Positions 9,126 to 18,903 of a DNA stretch of 64,000 nt are shown piece by piece. Origin of the DNA: Gammaproteobacteria bacterium (GTDB taxonomy: Bacteria; Pseudomonadota; Gammaproteobacteria; Enterobacterales; Alteromonadaceae); contig JAAEZG010000001.1 of assembly GCA_018222985.1 (NCBI GenBank), positions 62,001 to 126,000 on the forward strand, written 5' to 3'. Every line of letters starts with the position of its first letter. Position 1 is the stretch's first letter. The position numbers and the translations under genes were made by a program. The notes below the pieces were generated by a model. It made no database searches. It was not told where the DNA came from and saw only the letters and a list, made by a program, of their open reading frames with translations.

Positions 9126-10480
9126 TGGGTAGTATTATTTGGTCATTAGGGGCCTTTGTGCTCACACTCGGTATTCTAGTGACTTTTCATGAGTTTGGTC
9201 ACTTTTGGGTGGCGCGCCGCTGTGGCGTGAAAGTACTGACGTTTTCGGTGGGCTTTGGTAAGCCTATTTGGCAACGACAAGGGCGAGATGGCACCCTGTA
9301 TCAAGTGGGTATTATTCCGTTAGGCGGTTATGTTCGCATGTTGGATGAGCGTGTGGACGAGGTTAGCGCCGAAGATCGGCAGGTTACTTTTAACTCTAAA
9401 ACGCTGTGGCAACGTGCCGCAATTATCGCTGCGGGCCCGGCGGCCAACTTTGTGTTAGCGATTGCTGTGCTGTGGTTAATGTTTGTTATTGGCGTACCTT
9501 CGGTAAAGCCGGTTATTGGTAAGGTACAGGCGAACTCAATTGCTGCCGAAACGGGTATTAGCACGCCGGCAGAAATTATCGCAATTGACGGCAGTGAAAC
9601 GGCTGATTGGCAGCAAGTTAACTTGCGTTTTGCAGCCGCTCTTGGCAACGATGTAGTGGCGGTAACGACGCTTGATGAGCGCAATCGTGAACGTACTTAC
9701 GAACTGAACATTAGTCAATGGCGTTTGCAAGACAACCAACAGCCAACTTATGTAGCGTTGGGGTTGCAACCATTTCGGCCAGAAGTGTCGTTAGTATTGA
9801 GTTATATTGCCGCTGACTCGCCAGCTGCACAGGCCAATTTGCAGGTTGGCGATAAAATAATTGCGTTTGATGGAACTCCTGTAACTGAATGGCCTCAAAC
9901 CAGAGACTTGATCATGCAAGCCGCTGGGCAACAGGTGTTGTTAACACTTGAGCGCAATGGCCAAGTCATTGAGCAAGCGGTGCAGTTGGGGCGCCGTGAA
10001 GCAAACGGTCAGCACTATGGATTTCTTGGGGTAGAGCCAACGGTTGCGGCCTACCCAGAAGAATACCGCTTTACCCAGCAATACGGTGTTATCGATGGGT
10101 TTCTTCAGGGGGCAGAGCGTACCTGGGAGCTCATGGCACTGAGTGTCAAAATGATTGGTAAATTACTGGTTGGCACGGTGTCGGTCAGTAATTTAAGTGG
10201 GCCGGTTGCGATTGCCGAAGGGGCGGGCGCAACGGCAAGTTATGGATTAGTTTATTTTTTAGGGTTTCTGGCTCTAATTAGTGTCAACTTGGGTATTATC
10301 AATCTGGTACCGTTACCGGTTTTAGATGGCGGTCACCTTGCGTTTTTAGCCATTGAAGGCGTGCGAGGTAAGCCTGTATCAGAACGCGTCCAAGAAGTTT
10401 GTTACCGCATTGGCGGGATACTAATTTTTGCGCTAATGGCAATTGCAATCAGTAATGATATTTTGCGGTTGTCGCAATGA
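9125..10480 (+). CDS. rseP: Site-2 intramembrane metalloprotease RseP
   Basis: Inner-membrane zinc protease that makes the second cut in anti-sigma factor RseA, releasing sigma-E. The 451-aa protein has HEFGH (H22, E23, H26) in the first membrane segment and NLVPLPVLDGGH, carrying the third zinc ligand, near residue 395. Two PDZ-like regions lie between them, near 115-200 and 205-290. Its substrate RseA is encoded at 31916. It sits directly upstream of bamA, so protease and a major source of its activating signal are co-localised. Confidence 0.98.
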   Translation: MGSIIWSLGAFVLTLGILVTFHEFGHFWVARRCGVKVLTFSVGFGKPIWQRQGRDGTLYQVGIIPLGGYVRMLDERVDEVSAEDRQVTFNSKTLWQRAAIIAAGPAANFVLAIAVLWLMFVIGVPSVKPVIGKVQANSIAAETGISTPAEIIAIDGSETADWQQVNLRFAAALGNDVVAVTTLDERNRERTYELNISQWRLQDNQQPTYVALGLQPFRPEVSLVLSYIAADSPAAQANLQVGDKIIAFDGTPVTEWPQTRDLIMQAAGQQVLLTLERNGQVIEQAVQLGRREANGQHYGFLGVEPTVAAYPEEYRFTQQYGVIDGFLQGAERTWELMALSVKMIGKLLVGTVSVSNLSGPVAIAEGAGATASYGLVYFLGFLALISVNLGIINLVPLPVLDGGHLAFLAIEGVRGKPVSERVQEVCYRIGGILIFALMAIAISNDILRLSQ

Positions 10481-10516
10481 AACAACATGTACAACATAAC
10501 AATTAAGTAGCACAGA

Positions 10517-13036
10517 ATGACGTTGAAACAGCTGTTTTTAAGCGCCCTAGTTGCGGCGGCTTCGCTTCCTACTCAAAGTTTTGCAGGGGGAGCCGATGAA
10601 GAATCACAAGTATTACAAGAATCATTCGTGGTTGAAGATGTACGTGTACGCGGGTTACAGCGCGTAGCACTTGGTGCGGCATTAACTTATATTCCTATTC
10701 GGGTTGGTGACGAGGTGGATGCAAGCGCTATTCGTAATAGCATTCGAAGCCTGCACTCGTCGGCCAACTTTGAAAATATCGTGGTTAAACGAGACGGCGG
10801 CACGCTCATTTTTGAAGTGACTGAACGCCCAACCATTACCGGCATTGATTACGAAGGCAATAAGGACATTGAAACGGCTCAGCTGGAAGACAGCTTGAAA
10901 GACAGCGGCATTGTCGTGGGTGAGCAGCTTGATCGAACAGTTATTTCGGGCATCGAAACCGCATTAAAGGACTTTTACCATGGGGTTGGTAAGTACAACG
11001 CCAAAATTAATGTCAATGTGATTGAATTACCTCGTAATCGTGTTCGCTTGAAGTTGGTTTTTCAAGAGGGCGATTCAGCGGAAATTGAACAAATTAACGT
11101 GGTTGGTAACGCGAGCTTTAGCGATGAAGAATTAACGCGCGACTTCGAACTCAAAGATCAGTTGCCGTGGTGGAACTTTATCGGCGAAAAACGCTATCAA
11201 AAGCAGCAGCTAAGTGGCGACCTTGAGAAGCTAGAGAGCTTTTACCGCAATCGTGGTTACCTGAATATGCAAATTGAGTCGATTCAGGTGAGCATGACAC
11301 CCGATCGCGAAGGCGTATATATCACTATTAATGTCAAGGAAGGCGAAGTTTATAATATTCGCAATGTCAGCGTTATTGGCGATTTGAAAGGCCGCGATGA
11401 ATTTATTAATAAGCTTGTAGCTATTGAGCCTGGTACCCGTTACAACGCCGCAGAAATGACCTACTTGGAAGAAGCTATCGCCATGACTTACGGGCGTTTT
11501 GGCTATGCTTACCCAGAAGTTCGTGCCATTCCTGATATTAAAGAAGACAGTAATGAAGTTGATATTACGTTTTCTATTAATCCCGGCAAACGCATTTATG
11601 TTAACCGCATAAACTTTGTTGGTAACACCACCACCGCGGATGAAGTTTTGCGTCGTGAAATGCGCCAACTTGAAGGGGCGCCTCTGAACGAAGATCAAAT
11701 AGAGCAGAGTAAAGTTCGTTTAGAACGTTTAGGCTTTTTTGAAACGGTAGAAACCGAAACTCGGCCGGCTGACGGTCATGACGATCGCGTTGATGTTGAT
11801 ATTTTGGTGAAAGAACAACCTTCGGGGAACTTTAACTTTACGATTGGTTACGGTGATTATTCAGGCTTTCAATTAGGGGCCGGTGTGTCGCAAGAAAACT
11901 TCTTGGGTACGGGTAACCGAGCTGCTCTTAATATTAACACCAACCGTTATAGCAAAAGCGCCTCAGTCTCGTATACAGACCGTTACTTCACCAAAGATGG
12001 CGTTAACCTGTCTGGTCAAATGTACATGAGCGAGTTTGACGCGGGTAATCTCGATAACTTTATTCGCTACAATAAAAAACAATATGGGTTAGGTGGTTCA
12101 TTAAGCTTCCCAATTAGTGAAGTGACGAGTCTTAACTTTGGATTGTCTTATCGCAACGAAGAAATTAACGACGTTGAAGGTTACGACCAAGTGACGCGTT
12201 TTTATCGTCCATATGTTGACGATCAAAATCCAAACTCAGGTGTGGCGTTCAATATCTTTGAGTTATCGACGGGCATTAACCGTGTCACGCTAAACCGTGG
12301 AATATTCCCAACTGCCGGTACGCAAAACTCATTGCAATTGGATGCTTCAACACCGAATAGCGATATCAATTACTTCCGAGTAAGTTATCAATTCCGTCAA
12401 TACATTCCGATTACCAAAAGCCATGATTGGGTGTTTATGACGCGCTTTAAAGTGGGTTACGGTAATGGTTATGGTCAAGACGACAATAACAATGATTATT
12501 TATTCCCATTTTATGAGAACTTCCGTGTTGGCGGACAAGATAACCTTCGTGGTTTTGAAGCGAACACCGTAGGGCCACGAGCGGTTTATCGTTATCCGTC
12601 AATTATTTCTGGGCCCGGCGGATACTATGGCGTGCCAACAGAGTTTCCGGCTGGGGCAAGTTCAGATATGCTGTCGGTTAGTCAGTATTCGGTGGGCGGT
12701 AACGCCATGTTTGTTGGTGGCCTAGAGCTTATTGTGCCAACCCCGTTTATTTCGGAAGAAAACAAAAATACCGTACGCACTAGCTTCTATGTCGATGTTG
12801 GTAACGTATGGGATACCGAATTTGATTACGACGGGTATAGCCAGCTTCAGTTGGCGCCACAGTCGTTTGATCTGGAAGATTTCAGTGATCCGTCACGCTA
12901 TCGCGTTTCGGCAGGTGTTTCGTTACAGTGGTTGTCACCCATGGGGCCATTAACGATTTCGTTAGGTCGACCACTGAAAACAGAAGAGGGCGATCGTACG
13001 CAATCGTTCTCGTTTAATATTGGAACAACATTCTAA
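10517..13036 (+). CDS. bamA: Outer membrane protein assembly factor BamA
   Basis: Core of the BAM complex that folds beta-barrel proteins into the outer membrane. The 839-aa precursor has a signal peptide of about 23 residues ending SFA. Five POTRA repeats span roughly 38-430, and a C-terminal 16-stranded Omp85 barrel ends in phenylalanine (FNIGTTF), as the beta-signal requires. The L6-loop motif appears as LRGF within GGQDNLRGFEA near residue 680, a common variant of VRGF. It is between rseP and skp, the standard order. Confidence 0.98.
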   Translation: MTLKQLFLSALVAAASLPTQSFAGGADEESQVLQESFVVEDVRVRGLQRVALGAALTYIPIRVGDEVDASAIRNSIRSLHSSANFENIVVKRDGGTLIFEVTERPTITGIDYEGNKDIETAQLEDSLKDSGIVVGEQLDRTVISGIETALKDFYHGVGKYNAKINVNVIELPRNRVRLKLVFQEGDSAEIEQINVVGNASFSDEELTRDFELKDQLPWWNFIGEKRYQKQQLSGDLEKLESFYRNRGYLNMQIESIQVSMTPDREGVYITINVKEGEVYNIRNVSVIGDLKGRDEFINKLVAIEPGTRYNAAEMTYLEEAIAMTYGRFGYAYPEVRAIPDIKEDSNEVDITFSINPGKRIYVNRINFVGNTTTADEVLRREMRQLEGAPLNEDQIEQSKVRLERLGFFETVETETRPADGHDDRVDVDILVKEQPSGNFNFTIGYGDYSGFQLGAGVSQENFLGTGNRAALNINTNRYSKSASVSYTDRYFTKDGVNLSGQMYMSEFDAGNLDNFIRYNKKQYGLGGSLSFPISEVTSLNFGLSYRNEEINDVEGYDQVTRFYRPYVDDQNPNSGVAFNIFELSTGINRVTLNRGIFPTAGTQNSLQLDASTPNSDINYFRVSYQFRQYIPITKSHDWVFMTRFKVGYGNGYGQDDNNNDYLFPFYENFRVGGQDNLRGFEANTVGPRAVYRYPSIISGPGGYYGVPTEFPAGASSDMLSVSQYSVGGNAMFVGGLELIVPTPFISEENKNTVRTSFYVDVGNVWDTEFDYDGYSQLQLAPQSFDLEDFSDPSRYRVSAGVSLQWLSPMGPLTISLGRPLKTEEGDRTQSFSFNIGTTF

Positions 13037-13059
13037 AATAATAGTTCGAGGAGTTAATC

Positions 13060-13575
13060 GTGAATAAAATCGTAAAAACTAGTATTGCTGCAGCGTTATT
13101 ATCAACTGCATTATTTGCAAATGCGGCTGAAGCGCAGCAGAAAATTGGTTATGTGAATATGCAACAAGTTCTGATGAACTTGCCGCAGGCGCGTAACTTA
13201 GAAGAAACCGTTCAAGAAGAATTCAAAAGCCGCATTGCGGAAATTGAAGAAATTGAAACGAAAATGAAAGGCTTACAAGAAAAAGCCGAGCGCGATAGAA
13301 ACATCATGTCGCAAAGCGAAATGCAAAACATGGGTCGTGAGCTAGAATTACTTGATGCAACGCGCCAAGTAAAAACCAAAGGCTTACGCGAAGATATGCA
13401 ACGTCGTGGTAATGAATTGCGTGACCAGTTAATGGCTGAAGTTGTCCGTAACGCACAAGCATTAGCAAGCGAGCAAAAGTTTGATGTTGTACTAAGCGCC
13501 AACTCATTGGTTTATGCGAACGAAAGTTTTGATTTAACCGATGACGTTTTGAAAAAAATGACAGGTGGAAACTAA
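13060..13575 (+). CDS. skp: Periplasmic chaperone Skp/OmpH
   Basis: Holds unfolded outer-membrane proteins in the periplasm on the way to BamA. The 171-aa precursor has a signal peptide ending ANAAEA (about 25 residues). The mature part starts with the conserved QKIGYVNMQQVL beta strand and continues as a long charged helical hairpin (about residues 50-135), the jellyfish tentacle of Skp. The start is GTG at 13060 after GAGGAGTTAATC. It lies 23 bases after bamA. Confidence 0.95.
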   Translation: MNKIVKTSIAAALLSTALFANAAEAQQKIGYVNMQQVLMNLPQARNLEETVQEEFKSRIAEIEEIETKMKGLQEKAERDRNIMSQSEMQNMGRELELLDATRQVKTKGLREDMQRRGNELRDQLMAEVVRNAQALASEQKFDVVLSANSLVYANESFDLTDDVLKKMTGGN

Positions 13576-13579
13576 GTTA

Positions 13580-14605
13580 ATGCAAACACTGACATTGCAG
13601 CAGCTTGCTGAAGCAATTGGGGCAGAGGTGCAAGGTGATGCATCTTTGCCTATAAAAGGTGTCGCAACGCTTGCCTCGGCTCAGCCGGGGCATATTGCGT
13701 TTTTAGCCAATGCAAAATATCGCAGTCAATTAGACACCACGCAGGCGAGTGCGGTAATTTGCGCTCCCGATGTTGAGTTGCCTTCGGGTATTATCGGTTT
13801 GCGTATGCGTAACCCGTATGTCGGCTTCGCGAAAGCTGCGCAATTACTGGATACTACCCCTTCAGCAGCCGCTGCAGGTGTACATCCGTCAGCGCAAGTG
13901 CATGAGTCAGTAAAGATTGGGCAAAATGTGGCTATTGGTGCCAACAGCGTGATTGCTGAAGGGGTCGTGCTTGGCGATAATGTCACTATTGGTGTTGGCT
14001 GCTATGTGGGTCCGCAAACACAAATCGGTGCACACACGCAGTTGTGGCAACATGTGGTTATTTACCATAACTGCATTGTTGGTGAGCACTGCTTAATTCA
14101 CGCCGGTACTGTTATTGGTGCGGATGGCTTTGGCTGGGCTAATGAAGGCGGTAAATGGATTAAAATTCCGCAGCTAGGTCGCGTGGTTATTGGTGACCGA
14201 GTCGATATTGGTGCAAGCACCACCATTGACCGTGGCGCCCTTGATGATACGGTCATTAACAATGGCGTTATCATTGATAATCAATGTCAAATTGCTCATA
14301 ACGCCTTTATTGATGAAGACACAGCGATTGCCGGCTGCACGGTTTTAGCCGGTAGCAGCCGAATTGGTAAGCGTTGTTTAATTGGCGGTGCAAGTGCCAT
14401 TAATGGCCATATTTCTATTTGCGACGATGTGCAAATAAGTGGCTTTTCTATGGTGATTAAAGAAATTACCGAGCCAGGTGCATATGCCTCAGGTATTCCG
14501 GCTGCGCCACAACGTGAATGGCGCCGCAATGGCGCGCGCTATCGTCAGTTAGATGACTTATTCCAGCGCGTGAAAAAAATAGAAAAACAACTTGAACAAG
14601 AATAA
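13580..14605 (+). CDS. lpxD: UDP-3-O-acylglucosamine N-acyltransferase
   Basis: Third step of lipid A synthesis, adding the N-linked hydroxyacyl chain from acyl-ACP. The 341-aa protein has an N-terminal uridine-binding domain (about 1-100), a long left-handed hexapeptide beta helix (about 105-290) and a C-terminal helix. The family motif [12 protein letters not shown] is present near residue 180. The ATG at 13580 gives the conserved [10 protein letters not shown] start. A GTG 15 bases earlier would overlap skp and adds nothing conserved. Confidence 0.97.
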   Translation: MQTLTLQQLAEAIGAEVQGDASLPIKGVATLASAQPGHIAFLANAKYRSQLDTTQASAVICAPDVELPSGIIGLRMRNPYVGFAKAAQLLDTTPSAAAAGVHPSAQVHESVKIGQNVAIGANSVIAEGVVLGDNVTIGVGCYVGPQTQIGAHTQLWQHVVIYHNCIVGEHCLIHAGTVIGADGFGWANEGGKWIKIPQLGRVVIGDRVDIGASTTIDRGALDDTVINNGVIIDNQCQIAHNAFIDEDTAIAGCTVLAGSSRIGKRCLIGGASAINGHISICDDVQISGFSMVIKEITEPGAYASGIPAAPQREWRRNGARYRQLDDLFQRVKKIEKQLEQE

Positions 14606-14622
14606 CTAACGAGGATGACGCT

Positions 14623-15075
14623 TTGTCTGATAACGGCGCATTTGATATTAAAGAAATACTAAGTTTGTTACCGCATCGATATCCGTTTTTGCTGGTCGAT
14701 AAAGTTGTTGCTTGCGATCACAAAACCAGCATTCACGCAGTGAAGAACGTGTCGGTTAACGAACCTATTTTTACTGGGCATTTTCCTGAAAACCCAATTT
14801 TTCCGGGTGTGTTAATTCTTGAGGCGTTAGCCCAAGCTGCCGGTCTACTTGGCTTTAAAATCACGTCAAGCAAGCCAGGGTCAAATGACCTATACTTGTT
14901 TGCAGGTATCGACAATGCACGCTTCAAGCGCCAGGTGTTGCCGGGTGACACACTTAATTTGCACGTGACGTTCGAGAAAGAGCGCCGCGGTATTTGGGTG
15001 TTTAAAGGAACAGCCGACGTTAACGGCGAATTGGCATGTAGCTGCGATATTATTTGCGCAAGAAGGGAAGTGTAA
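14623..15075 (+). CDS. fabZ: 3-hydroxyacyl-ACP dehydratase FabZ
   Basis: Dehydrates 3-hydroxyacyl-ACP in fatty acid elongation and competes with LpxA and LpxD for the same acyl-ACP pool. The 150-aa hot-dog-fold protein has [14 protein letters not shown] near residues 15-28 (His active site) and [20 protein letters not shown] near 52-71 (Glu active site). The start is TTG at 14623, preceded by GAGGATGACGC. Its placement between lpxD and lpxA is conserved and coordinates membrane and lipid A acyl flux. Confidence 0.97.
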   Translation: MSDNGAFDIKEILSLLPHRYPFLLVDKVVACDHKTSIHAVKNVSVNEPIFTGHFPENPIFPGVLILEALAQAAGLLGFKITSSKPGSNDLYLFAGIDNARFKRQVLPGDTLNLHVTFEKERRGIWVFKGTADVNGELACSCDIICARREV

Positions 15076-15843
15076 GTGATTCATCCAACCGCGATTATTG
15101 ATTCATCAGCACGTATTGGCAAAAACGTCGAAATTGGTCCTTACAGTATTGTTGGGGCCGATGTTGAAATAGGTGACAACTGCGTCATAGGGCCGCATGT
15201 AGTGTTACGCGGCCCGACGGTGTTAGGAAAAAACAACCGAATTTTCCAATTCGCGTCGGTTGGCGAAGATTGCCAAGATAAAAAATACCATGGTGAACCA
15301 ACGCGTTTGGTTATTGGTGACAATAATATTATTCGCGAATGTGTGACCATTCATCGTGGCACCGTGCAAGACCAAGGTTTAACCCAAATTGGTAGTCATA
15401 ACCTACTCATGGCATATGTACATGTTGCGCATGACTGTATGGTTGGTGACAACGTTATTTTAGCCAATAACACAACCTTGGCCGGCCATGTGCATGTTGG
15501 CGATTGGGCGATTTTGGGTGGCTTTACTGGGGTGCATCAGTTTTGTCACATTGGCGCACATGCATTTACCGCGGTTAACTCGGTGGTGGTGCAAGATATT
15601 CCGCCATATATTATGGCGCAGGGCCATAATGCCGCCCCACGAACCATTAATGCTGAAGGTTTGAAACGTCGTGGTTTTCAGCCGAATCAAATTCTGAATA
15701 TTAAGCGCGCGTTTAAGTTACTTTATCGCCAAGGTTTAACCGTTGAAGAAGCCGTACAAAAAATGCGCGAGCTTGATGCCGACACTGAATTAACCCCGCT
15801 AATTCAGTTCGTGTTGAACAGCCAGCGCGGCATTATTCGATAA
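15076..15843 (+). CDS. lpxA: UDP-N-acetylglucosamine acyltransferase
   Basis: First step of lipid A synthesis: transfers a 3-hydroxyacyl chain to UDP-GlcNAc. The 255-aa trimeric enzyme is mostly hexapeptide repeat (about residues 2-185) with a C-terminal helical domain. The catalytic histidine is in VHVAHDCMVGDN, near H119. The start is GTG directly after the fabZ stop, with AAGGGAAG overlapping the end of fabZ, which suggests translational coupling. Confidence 0.98.
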   Translation: MIHPTAIIDSSARIGKNVEIGPYSIVGADVEIGDNCVIGPHVVLRGPTVLGKNNRIFQFASVGEDCQDKKYHGEPTRLVIGDNNIIRECVTIHRGTVQDQGLTQIGSHNLLMAYVHVAHDCMVGDNVILANNTTLAGHVHVGDWAILGGFTGVHQFCHIGAHAFTAVNSVVVQDIPPYIMAQGHNAAPRTINAEGLKRRGFQPNQILNIKRAFKLLYRQGLTVEEAVQKMRELDADTELTPLIQFVLNSQRGIIR

Positions 15844-15856
15844 CCTTCTCACTATC

Positions 15857-16999
15857 ATGTCAAAATATGCGCCTTTAATTGCCGTTATTGCCGGGGAACA
15901 CTCCGGCGATTTACTTGGTTCTGGCATGCTTCGTGAATTGCGTCAACGCTACCCAAATGCTGAATTTATTGGTGTTGGTGGGCCATTAATGCAGGCTGAA
16001 GGGCTGACTAGCTTGGTGCCAATGGACGATTTAGCAGTGATGGGCATTGCTGAAGTGCTCGGTAGCTTGTTTAAATTGCTTGGTCATAGACGGTTACTGG
16101 TCAACACCTTTCTAGAGCGTCGGCCAGATATCTTCATTGGTATTGATGCGCCAGACTTTAACCTACCTATTGCTAAAAAACTTAAAGCCGCCGGCATAAC
16201 CACCGTTCATTATGTTAGCCCTTCGGTGTGGGCGTGGCGTCAGGGCCGCATACATGGCATTAAGCAGTCAGTTGATCATGTTTTTTGCTTATTGCCTTTT
16301 GAAAAGGCCTTTTATGATGAGCATAACCTACCCGCAACCTTTGTTGGCCATCCATTAGCCGACAGTATTCCCGTAACATGGGATAAACAACAGGCTCGCG
16401 CTGAGGTTGAGCTTGACGCCGAGGCGACTTGGGTAGGTATTTTACCCGGTAGCCGCAAGGGTGAAATTGCTCGCATGGCACCGCTATTTTTGCAGGTGGC
16501 GCAGCAATTGCTACAGCGTCACCCCCATCTTCGCTTTGTAACGCCGATGATTAGTTCTGCCCGCGCGGAACAGTTTCGCGCGTTGCAGCAGCAAATAGCG
16601 CCGCAGTTGCCATTAACCATTATTGATGGTGCGTCACGCACCACCATGGCGGCCTGTGACGCGCTATTGCTCACCTCAGGTACGGTCACGCTGGAAGCCA
16701 TGTTAATTAAACGCCCCATGGTTGTGGCTTATAAGTTTAACTGGTTGAGTTACCAGCTGATTAAACGCTTATTCAAAGCGGCGTTTTTCAGCCTACCGAA
16801 TCTGCTTGCGGGCAAGCGTTTAGTGCCTGAGTTCGCTCAGCACGAAGCGACGGTTGAAAACTTAACAGAAGCATTAGCAACGCAGTTAACCCCTGCGGCA
16901 CAGGAAACACTGGCAACCTTTGCTGACTTACACCAACAATTACGGCGCCATGCCGATGTGTTGAGTGCCGACGTAGTTCAGCAACTTATTAACCGCTAA
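15857..16999 (+). CDS. lpxB: Lipid A disaccharide synthase
   Basis: Joins UDP-diacylglucosamine and lipid X to form the lipid A disaccharide at the inner membrane. The 380-aa protein has the glycosyltransferase family 19 features AGEHSGDLLGSGM near residues 11-23, HYVSPSVWAWRQGR near 120-133 and LPGSRKGEIARM near 196-207. It ends the lipid A cluster. The rnhB and dnaE genes that follow lpxB in E. coli are not here; a redox gene trio takes their place. Confidence 0.97.
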   Translation: MSKYAPLIAVIAGEHSGDLLGSGMLRELRQRYPNAEFIGVGGPLMQAEGLTSLVPMDDLAVMGIAEVLGSLFKLLGHRRLLVNTFLERRPDIFIGIDAPDFNLPIAKKLKAAGITTVHYVSPSVWAWRQGRIHGIKQSVDHVFCLLPFEKAFYDEHNLPATFVGHPLADSIPVTWDKQQARAEVELDAEATWVGILPGSRKGEIARMAPLFLQVAQQLLQRHPHLRFVTPMISSARAEQFRALQQQIAPQLPLTIIDGASRTTMAACDALLLTSGTVTLEAMLIKRPMVVAYKFNWLSYQLIKRLFKAAFFSLPNLLAGKRLVPEFAQHEATVENLTEALATQLTPAAQETLATFADLHQQLRRHADVLSADVVQQLINR

Positions 17000-17103
17000 C
17001 ACTTGCGGTTATTCGATAAAATCGAACAAAAAGCCATTTATTTTCAATAATCAATCGAAAGATTAGAGTCTATACTGTCGTTATATTCTAAGTAGGAGGC
17101 GAC
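16991..17103 (+). promoter_or_regulatory. lpxB-gst spacer: two small hairpins and a weak promoter
   Basis: AACCGC (16991-16996) can pair with GCGGTT (17005-17010) across the lpxB stop, and TTCGAT (17012-17017) with ATCGAA (17021-17026). Neither is followed by a T-run, so neither is a convincing terminator. A TATACT box at 17071-17076 may be a -10 element, but I see no good -35 box. A strong AGGAGG ribosome site sits at 17094-17099. Confidence 0.3.
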
Positions 17104-18060
17104 ATGGGCTTATTAGTAGATGGGCAATGGCAAGATAAATGGTATGACACGGACAGTACTGGCGGAAAATTTGAACGCAGTGCCGCACAATTTCGTAACT
17201 GGTTAGACGCTGACCCGTCGGCTGAATTCCCAGCTGAAAGCGGGCGTTACCATTTGTACGTAAGTTATGCTTGCCCGTGGGCGCATCGCACGCTTATTTT
17301 TCGCAAGTTAAAAGGGCTTGAGCAGCACATCTCTGTGTCAGTGGTGCATCCACTCATGCTCAAAAATGGCTGGGAATTTGCAGCAGCGCCCTTAAATGAC
17401 GATTTATATCAATTAGACTTCTTGTACCAACTGTATTTGAAAGCAGACCCACATTACAGTGGCAGAGTGACTGTGCCCGTGTTGTGGGATAAGAAACGTC
17501 AAACCATTGTCAGCAATGAGTCGGCGGACATTATTCGAATGTTTAATTCGGCATTTAATAACATCACCGGCAACACACTCGATTTTTATCCTGAAGCATT
17601 ACAAGCTGATATTGATCGTATCAACGCCGATGTGTATGACCATGTTAATAATGGGGTATACAAGTGCGGCTTTGCGACCCAGCAAGCCGCCTATGAGGAA
17701 GCTTATCAGGCGCTTTTTGCGCAGCTTGATACATTAGAAACCTTATTAGGGCAGCAAAAATTCTTAGTCGGTGACACTCTCACAGAGGCGGATTGGCGCT
17801 TGTTTACCACTTTGGTTCGTTTTGACGCGGTTTACTTTGGCCACTTTAAAACCAACAAGAAGCGCATTGTTGATTACCCCAATTTATGGGCGTATGTGCG
17901 CGCGCTGTATCAAGTTGAGGGTGTTGCTGAAACCACCGTCATGGACCATATTCAACAGCACTATTACGGTAGTCACAAAACCATTAATCCAACAGGCATT
18001 GTGCCAGTTGGGCCCGATATTGACTTTATGGCACCACATAATCGTGGAGAGGTGTTATGA
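17104..18060 (+). CDS. Glutathionyl-hydroquinone reductase (YqjG/Xi-class GST family)
   Basis: Xi-class glutathione transferases reduce glutathionyl-hydroquinones with glutathione. The 318-aa protein has the diagnostic YACPWAHRTLIF segment with catalytic C57, a thioredoxin-like N-terminal half and a helical C-terminal domain including DTLTEADWRLFTTLVRFD near 225-241. E. coli YqjG is of similar length. It has a strong AGGAGG site. The stop overlaps the start of the pirin gene by 4 bases (ATGA), so the two are co-translated. The precise physiological substrate cannot be read from sequence. Confidence 0.93.
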   Translation: MGLLVDGQWQDKWYDTDSTGGKFERSAAQFRNWLDADPSAEFPAESGRYHLYVSYACPWAHRTLIFRKLKGLEQHISVSVVHPLMLKNGWEFAAAPLNDDLYQLDFLYQLYLKADPHYSGRVTVPVLWDKKRQTIVSNESADIIRMFNSAFNNITGNTLDFYPEALQADIDRINADVYDHVNNGVYKCGFATQQAAYEEAYQALFAQLDTLETLLGQQKFLVGDTLTEADWRLFTTLVRFDAVYFGHFKTNKKRIVDYPNLWAYVRALYQVEGVAETTVMDHIQQHYYGSHKTINPTGIVPVGPDIDFMAPHNRGEVL

Positions 18061-18884
18061 GCGTTATTTTGAGCCGCCATCGCGGCATGCCGGCACAAGA
18101 TGGTGCTGGCGTGAAACTAACCCGAATTGTGAATCAACCGAGCTTGCGCTATCAAGACCCATTCTTGATGCTCGATGAATTTCGCTCGGATAATCCGAAC
18201 GATTATATTGCAGGGTTTCCCCCGCACCCGCATCGTGGTTTTGTCACCCTGACTTATATGCTGGCAGGGCGTATGGAGCACAAAGACTCGAACGGTAATA
18301 CCGGCGTGGTTGAAGCTGGCGGGGCGCAGTGGATGAAAGCTGCGCGCGGTATTATTCATGCCGAAATGCCAAAGCAAGAAGACGGATTGATGTGGGGTTT
18401 TCAGTTGTGGATAAACCTACCGGCGAAGCGCAAGTTAGAAGCCGCCGACTGGGCCGATCATCCGCAGGAAAAATTGCCAGTCATCAACGTTGAGCACGCA
18501 GAAATACGCTTAGTGGCTGGTGAGTTAGCCGGCCAGAAAGGCCCGATTGAGCAAGCTGAACAGAAGTTTTTCATGGCTGATTTGCGACTACAAGCAGCAG
18601 CGACGTTGGAGCTGGCCTCGCAACAGCAAGAAACGCGTTTAGCCTATGTTTACCAAGGCGAAGTGAGTATTAATGGCCAGTTGGTGCCACGCGGTGAATT
18701 GGTGCGCCTTAATGCGCAGGACGATCTCACATTTGTTAGCGGTAGCAGCGAGTCGGGTGTTATTGTTTTAGCAGGAAACCCCATTGGTGAACCGATTGCG
18801 CAATATGGCCCCTTTGTGATGAATACCCAAGCGGAAATAGAGCAAGCCATACGCGATTATCAAGCCGGCAAATTAGCCAGTTAA
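18057..18884 (+). CDS. Pirin family protein
   Basis: Pirins are bicupin metalloproteins; some bacterial members oxidise flavonols such as quercetin, others are redox-linked regulators. The 275-aa protein has the N-terminal cupin metal ligands in PPHPHRGFVT (about H57 and H59) and GIIHAEMP (about H101 and E103), so the metal site looks intact. A second cupin domain follows from about residue 165. It overlaps the upstream glutathionyl-hydroquinone reductase gene and lies 19 bases from a quinone oxidoreductase gene, which suggests a role in aromatic or quinone redox chemistry. Confidence 0.93.
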   Translation: MSVILSRHRGMPAQDGAGVKLTRIVNQPSLRYQDPFLMLDEFRSDNPNDYIAGFPPHPHRGFVTLTYMLAGRMEHKDSNGNTGVVEAGGAQWMKAARGIIHAEMPKQEDGLMWGFQLWINLPAKRKLEAADWADHPQEKLPVINVEHAEIRLVAGELAGQKGPIEQAEQKFFMADLRLQAAATLELASQQQETRLAYVYQGEVSINGQLVPRGELVRLNAQDDLTFVSGSSESGVIVLAGNPIGEPIAQYGPFVMNTQAEIEQAIRDYQAGKLAS

Positions 18885-18903
18885 ATAACGTTGAAGGAAA
18901 ACT